In this document: piece after piece, positions 58,928 through 64,000 of the stretch | Layout of the letters: the number at the start of each line of letters is the position of its first letter | How positions within the stretch are numbered: the first letter of the stretch is position 1 | Assembly: GCA_963682025.1 (NCBI GenBank) | Contig: OY821517.1 | Location: 111,737,625 to 111,801,624, forward strand | Direction: 5' to 3' | Source of the DNA: Cordilura impudica | Taxonomy: Eukaryota > Arthropoda > Insecta > Diptera > Scathophagidae | Length of the DNA stretch: 64,000 bases | Position numbers and translations under genes: made by a program | Notes under the pieces: generated by a model | Databases searched by the model: none | What the model was told of the DNA's origin: nothing | The model's input: only the letters and a program-made list of their open reading frames with translations

Positions 58928-59182
58928 TTTTTAACAACTGATAAATGGATGTAATAAACATTCACAAACCCAATTAGACCGATATCTAAATGATAATTTG
59001 GAAATTATGCTAATTTAAGTCGAACTAATAGGGGTCATTTGTATGGGGACTAGAACCGATTTACACCAATTTCAATAGCTCGATTACAAGACATCGACTC
59101 AGAAATTGATTTTGAGTCGATCGTCATAACAAAGGATGGCTCTAGGTAAAATATTTTTGGTAGGTTTAAACATCAGCACAAA
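58928..59182 (-). mobile_element. HINE-like fragment, minus strand
   Basis: AACTGATAAATGGATGTAAT, CGAACTAATAGGGGTCATTT, GTATGGGGACTAGAACCGAT and AAATATTTTTGGTAGGTTT are family segments in reverse complement. The microsatellite is lost. Confidence 0.7.
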
Positions 59183-60032
59183 CTCGGTTATTAAACGAAT
59201 AGTTAAATCGAAATTTAATTTCAAAAGTGAAAGTAACATGTGATCCGTAAGACAAATCGATGTGACTTATGATTGCATTGGTGAGAAAATTATGATATAA
59301 AATTCTTTCAGCCAATTTAACCCTTTGCTGTAAAACGTTAAAAATTTCATAATATAAACGTTTAACATATACATAATTCAACAACTCCACAATTATAACC
59401 AGAGCCCCTGCAGTTGTTTGCTATAAAAGATGCATAAATGACGCTTTCTGTTTGATTTTAAAATTGTGACATAAAAAAATCTTTAATTATTAAATGTTTA
59501 CACATCTCCCCTATGATCAGACTCACATGATTTTTTGTTTTAAGTTTACATTCGATTAAATTTTTTGTGCTGATGAAATATTCTCATAAAAGTTTAAATT
59601 ACTCAAAATACTATAAAAATTTAAATCACCTTCGATTAGTTTGGAGATAAGCCATTAAAAGGCAAGGAAAAGAGCATCAGGATATAGAAAAAAGCTGTCA
59701 AACGACAATAGTATTAAGAACTTATAATAATACTTGCATACTAATCCAGAAATTATTAATCGAAATAGAAGTGATTTTACAAAATTTCTAATAATCCGTT
59801 CACGACATACAAAATTTGTGATGATTCACTTGTAAATAATCACAATATTCCCACATGCAATTGTTACATTTGATATCGGAACCAATCGTGACTAACATTG
59901 AATCTATCATTATATTCTTGGAAAAAAAAACTATAAGTACATTTAGCAATAAACAAAATCATTTCTAAATTTATATAGAGTTGAAAGCCCATGAAATTAT
60001 TGCTCTTTATCTTTTGTTAGTAGCTTATAATT
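59183..60032. other. No recognised features
   Basis: AT-rich unique sequence. Confidence 0.4.
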
Positions 60033-63000
60033 ATACCCTATACCACTATGTGGTTTGGGTATAATGACTTTTTGCTGATGTTTGTAACTACCAAAAATAT
60101 TTGACCTATTTTATTATACTGATCGACTCAGAATCACTTTCTGAATCGATTTAGTGATGTCCGTCCGTCCGTCCGTCCGTCCGTCCGTCTGTGTGTACAT
60201 AAGGGTGGCCCTTCGTTATATGGAGGGAAAAAGTATTCAAACTGTCAGTCTCACCCCCTAGAAATATGCGAATAGCAAAAAAACTGAGAAATACAAAGTT
60301 TTGGGCCAATCAAAAAACGTTTAGTCGTAGCGCAAAGCGATTGAAAATTTCAAGTGTGTTTATGTTTGACTTTTTTTCAGATTTTACGAAAATTTCGTTC
60401 TATAGTTTAATTTTTCCGACAAGCTGTTACATAATTCAGGATCAGTATTAAATTATCCCTTCAAAAGGCTATAAACCTTTAAAATCGAATAAAACCTCGC
60501 CAAGAAATAGAAAATGCCCCAGACCACTTTTGTGCCAAAAAAAAACTAGGTCATGAAATTTGATGGCATTTTTTCAACTTTGGGAACTTGATTAAAGCCA
60601 TTATTCTTTTTTGGTCTCTATACTTATAAGTAGTCAGATATGAAGTATCGTTTTATTACCTCGTTGTTAACCTATTGCGCATTGAGGCCGAAAATTGGAA
60701 ATTTTTTGATAAAATTTTTAAAACTCCTTTTTCAAGTTTGAAAAAATTTTCTTAAACAAAATTTAAAAAACTTAATATATCACTTTAAGGTTTTATTGAA
60801 TATATGTCGCAGATTAACTGTGTGAATTTTTAAGTAAATCCCTCTGCCACAATTTTTTTGACAAGGATTTTATTTTTGCGGATTTGTGAAATATTCTGTA
60901 AATGTACTCTTTCTACATACTTTGTAACAAAAATTCATCACTTTTCTACTTTTAAATGTTATATATTATCTTAATAGCCTAGGGTTTTGGAAAAAGGTAA
61001 TATGACTCCATTAACCCTTTTGGAATTCAGGTCTCATATGACCCCAAGCTAATAAAAGCCAATTTATTAAGAAAATTCAAATATTTTGTAAGTGCTGTCC
61101 AATTTTCACATGCGACACTTAAAATATAATAACCAGATGTGCAGAAGTTTCGTTCCAAAAACTTGGGATAAATCTGAGAACGTAAACCCATTATTTGCTA
61201 AGGCAAGCTTTGGATTTTAAGATATTTTTAAATAAAAATGACCTAAAACGAGTTTTTCTATTAAATTCGATGATACCACTATTTAGAATTTAAGAAAAAT
61301 AATTCAGTTAATTTTTATTTATTTATCCCTTCAGTGATCCTGAGATCAAAATTATCCATTGTGATATATCTCTGGTGCAATTATCTGCTTATTACTCGCG
61401 AATATAAATTAAAACAACTTTTAACCAATTTTGTTATAAAATTACTTTATGTAATAAAGTAATAGTTGAATTTCTTGCTGTCTCACCCACCAATTTGGTG
61501 GATATTGATAAAAACGCCAAAAAAAATTTTTTCAAGTCAATCGGTGAAGATGCCATTACTTATAATGGTTGACATTTTTGATTTTTTATAATCGGTCGCT
61601 TTATATTATCTTCAATGTCACCTACATGTTTTGAAACTTCTACCATTTTATTTCCCAGTTTTAAATAGTTTATTAAATAAAAGTAAATTTCAAATATAAT
61701 AATATATATAAAAGGTAATATTAAATTAATACTACTCTTAATTGAATAAATTACAAAATTAAATCAAAGTGAATTTAAAAAAACGTTCTATTTTTTAGAC
61801 ATATGACCTAAGTTGTTTTAATTTATATTCGCGAGCAATAAGCAGATAATTGCACCAGAGATATATCACAATGGATAATTTTGATCTCAGGAACACTGAA
61901 GGGTTAAATAAATAAAAATTAACCGAATTATTTTTCTTAAATTCTAAATAGTGGTATCAACGAATTTAATAGAAAAACTCGTTTTAGGTCATTTTTATTT
62001 TAAAATATCTTAAAATCCAAAGCTGGCCTTGGCAAATAATGGGTTAGCGTTCTCGGATTTATCCCAAATTTTTGGAACGAAACTTCCACACATTTGCTTA
62101 TTATATTTTAAGTGTCGCATCTAAAAATTGGACAGCACTTACAAAATATTTGAATTTTTTGAATAAATTGTCTTTTATTAGCTTGGGGACATATGTGACC
62201 CCAATTCCAAAAGGGTTAATGGAGTCATATTATTTTTTTCCGAAACCCTAGGCTATTAGGATAAAACATAACATTTAAAAGTAGAAAAGTGATGAATTTT
62301 TGATACAAAGTATTTAGAAAGAGTACATTTACAGAATATTTCACAAAAATCCAATTTTTCTTGAAATCCGCAAAAATAAAATCCTTATCAAAAAAATTGT
62401 GGCAGAGGGATTGACTTCAGAATTCACACAGTTAATCTGCAACATATATTTAATAAAACGTTAAAGTGTTAGATTCAGTTTTTTAAATTTCGTTTAAGAA
62501 AATTTTTTCAAACTTGAAAAAGGAGTTTTAAAAATTTTATCAAAAAATTTCCAATATTCGGTTTCAATGCGCAATAGGTTAACAACGTGGTAATAAAACC
62601 ATACTTCATATTTGACTACTTATAAGTATAGAGACCAAAAAAGAATGATGGGTTTAATCAATTTCTCAAAGTTGAAAAAAATGCCATCAAATTTCATGAC
62701 CTATTTTTTTTTGGCACAAAGGTGGTCTGGGGCATTTGCTATTTCTTGGCGAGGTTTTATTCGATTTTGAAGTTTTATAGCCTTTTGAAGGGATAATTTA
62801 ATACTGATCCTGAATTATATAACAACTTGTTGGAAAAATTAAAGTATAGAACGAAATTTTCGTAAAATCTGAAAAAAAAAAAAGTCATATTTTCCCCATA
62901 TAAACACACTTGAAATTTTCAATCGCTGTGCGCCATGACTAAACGTTTTTTGATTGGGCTAAAACTTTTTATTTCTCAGTGTTTTTGCTATTCGCATATT

Positions 63001-63686
63001 TCAAAGGGGTGAGACCGACAGTTTGAACACTTTTTTTATTAAGGGCCACCCTAGTGTCCATGTAAACCTTTTAATCAAACTACAGGTCGCAAATATGAAT
63101 ATATTTTAATGAAATTTGATATGTAAGCATTAGTCGGCCATGAAATAAACGCTATTGAAATTCGTCAAATTATGTCCATGTTCAGACCTAGTCCCCATAC
63201 AAATGACCCCCATGAAATCGACATAAAGTGCCATAAGATTCAAATTATCATTTGGGTCTTAGTCAAATTGGGTTTGTAAGTGTCTATTATATCCACTAAT
63301 CAGTAGCCCAAAAATAATCTCCATAGGGTTTTTCTTAGTCATAGGCCCCATATAGAGCTGCTTCCCCATATTCACTTAAATCTATCAAAAAACCAAAATA
63401 TTGCACGGATCTCAAATTTGGATTGTATATATTTTTTTAAATATAAGTGACTTTACCAAGTATGGTCAGGATCGGTCCATTTTTCGACCTAGTACCCATA
63501 TAAGCATAGCACCCGATATGAACTCTTTCATATCTGCAGCCAAAAAATTAATAACAATGCACACAAAATTTGGTTTATGCTTATTTTCTATATCCAGTTA
63601 CTTGGACCGAAGAGGTAGGGTCTCTAAACCATGGTATAGGGTATCGTATAGTCGGTCTAGACCGACTATAATTTTTTTTAACTTGT
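60033..63686 (+). mobile_element. HINE-like element split by hAT-like foldback
   Basis: The 5' part 60033-60200 (ATACCCTATACCACTATGTG; (GTCC) x6) and the 3' part 63054-63686 (GTGTCCATGTAAACC to AGTCGGTCTAGACCGACT and ACTTG) rejoin exactly across the foldback insertion when one 8-bp target copy is removed. Confidence 0.88.
60201..63053. mobile_element. 2.85-kb foldback element with hAT-like ends
   Basis: Ends (A/T)AGGGTGGCC on both sides, flanked by 8-bp duplications GTGTACAT (60193-60200) and GTGTCCAT (63054-63061), differing by one base. hAT elements make 8-bp duplications and often begin CAGGG, so a hAT relative is likely. The arms 60201-61421 and 61811-63053 are reverse complements over ~1.2 kb with scattered differences and small indels. 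The central loop is ~389 bp. No transposase frame is present; the 60266-60451 frame is a by-product. Confidence 0.9.
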
Positions 63687-64000
63687 TATAAATAAATAAA
63701 TAAAAGAATAAGACCGTGAAAGGCAACAAACATTACGTTTGTAGAAGAATAAAGAAGAATAAGGTCAGTCCGCAAGTCAATCAGCCCTACGGATGCAAAC
63801 AAACATTCAAAAAGGTATCCAAAGAAGTCTGCTGATCGACCCAGAGAAAACCGAACTTATCATCATCTTGATAACAACAGACAGAATCAGTAAGAGAGGA
63901 GAAAAAGCTATTTATTAATGGCTTCTTTTTGCGGGACGATATTAGTGTCCAAGCTGCAGGTCGGACGGACACATTAATCGCCGATGGGGAAATAGTGCCC
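63687..64000 (+). other. Possible retrotransposon fragment at window edge
   Basis: Less AT-rich than the rest. From ~63805 one frame reads GIQRSLLIDPEKTELIIILI then TTDRISKRGEKAI. The 'PEKTEL' box is like that following the YADD region in some non-LTR reverse transcriptases, but the piece is short, shifts frame and runs off the window. Low certainty. Confidence 0.3.

Noticed and set aside
60266..60451. 61-residue frame in the foldback arm
   Set aside because: Not preserved in the opposite arm; no domain.

Overview
This is a eukaryotic, very AT-rich, intron- and transposon-dominated window. Everything recognisable fits a higher fly (Diptera, probably a calyptrate such as a blow fly, house fly or flesh fly). 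The grounds are the mix of Tc1/mariner, Harbinger, Transib-like, Helitron, Ty3/gypsy and non-LTR elements, poly-T/poly-A tracts, fly-type interspersed elements carrying GTCC microsatellites, and the absence of operons or bacterial-style dense coding. The species assignment is inference. Nearly all short open frames in the window are chance or lie inside transposons. No bacterial system, CRISPR array, rRNA or tRNA was seen.

Layout. 0.2-3.2 kb: decayed Helitron (tandem ~145-bp repeats, Rep/HUH fragment, PIF1-like helicase, CTAG end). 3.4-5.2 kb: decayed Ty3/gypsy pol on the minus strand. 6.7-7.4 kb: TIR element with TA duplication. 8.4-9.6 kb: nearly perfect 7-bp satellite, ~168 units. 10.86-11.80 kb: internally deleted mariner-like element with TIRs and TA duplication. 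13.1-13.8 kb: four tandem repeats. 14.6-23.4 kb: several copies of a ~780-bp family (called HINE-like here), one split by a Transib-like element that itself holds another full HINE-like copy. 25.2-26.2 kb: TIR element encoding a Lys-rich protein. 28-31 kb: MITE and more HINE-like copies, two in head-to-tail array. 31.4-35 kb: fragments of an unclassified transposon protein and a GC-rich snap-back MITE. 35.2-40.6 kb: a split HINE-like copy and two decayed LINE reverse transcriptases. 40.7-44.85 kb: a Harbinger element whose nuclease gene is split by an apparently intact Tc1-family transposon, the only convincing complete protein-coding gene here. 46 kb: 21-bp minisatellite. 50.4-51.6 kb: non-autonomous Helitron. 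57.3-58.9 kb: exon-like, GC-richer segments of an unidentified possible host gene. 60.2-63.05 kb: a 2.85-kb nearly palindromic, hAT-like foldback element inside a HINE-like copy.

The HINE-like family recurs at least 15 times on both strands. Its architecture is: 5' inverted motif ATACCCTATACCA, GTCC/GTCT microsatellite, ~500-bp body, 3' motif TGGTATAGGGTAT, perfect palindrome AGTCGGTCTAGACCGACT, and a ..TTCTTACTTG end. This resembles DINE-1/HINE elements (non-autonomous Helentrons). The nesting gives a relative insertion order. All positions come from reading the sequence by eye, so element edges are approximate unless a TIR or target-site duplication is cited.
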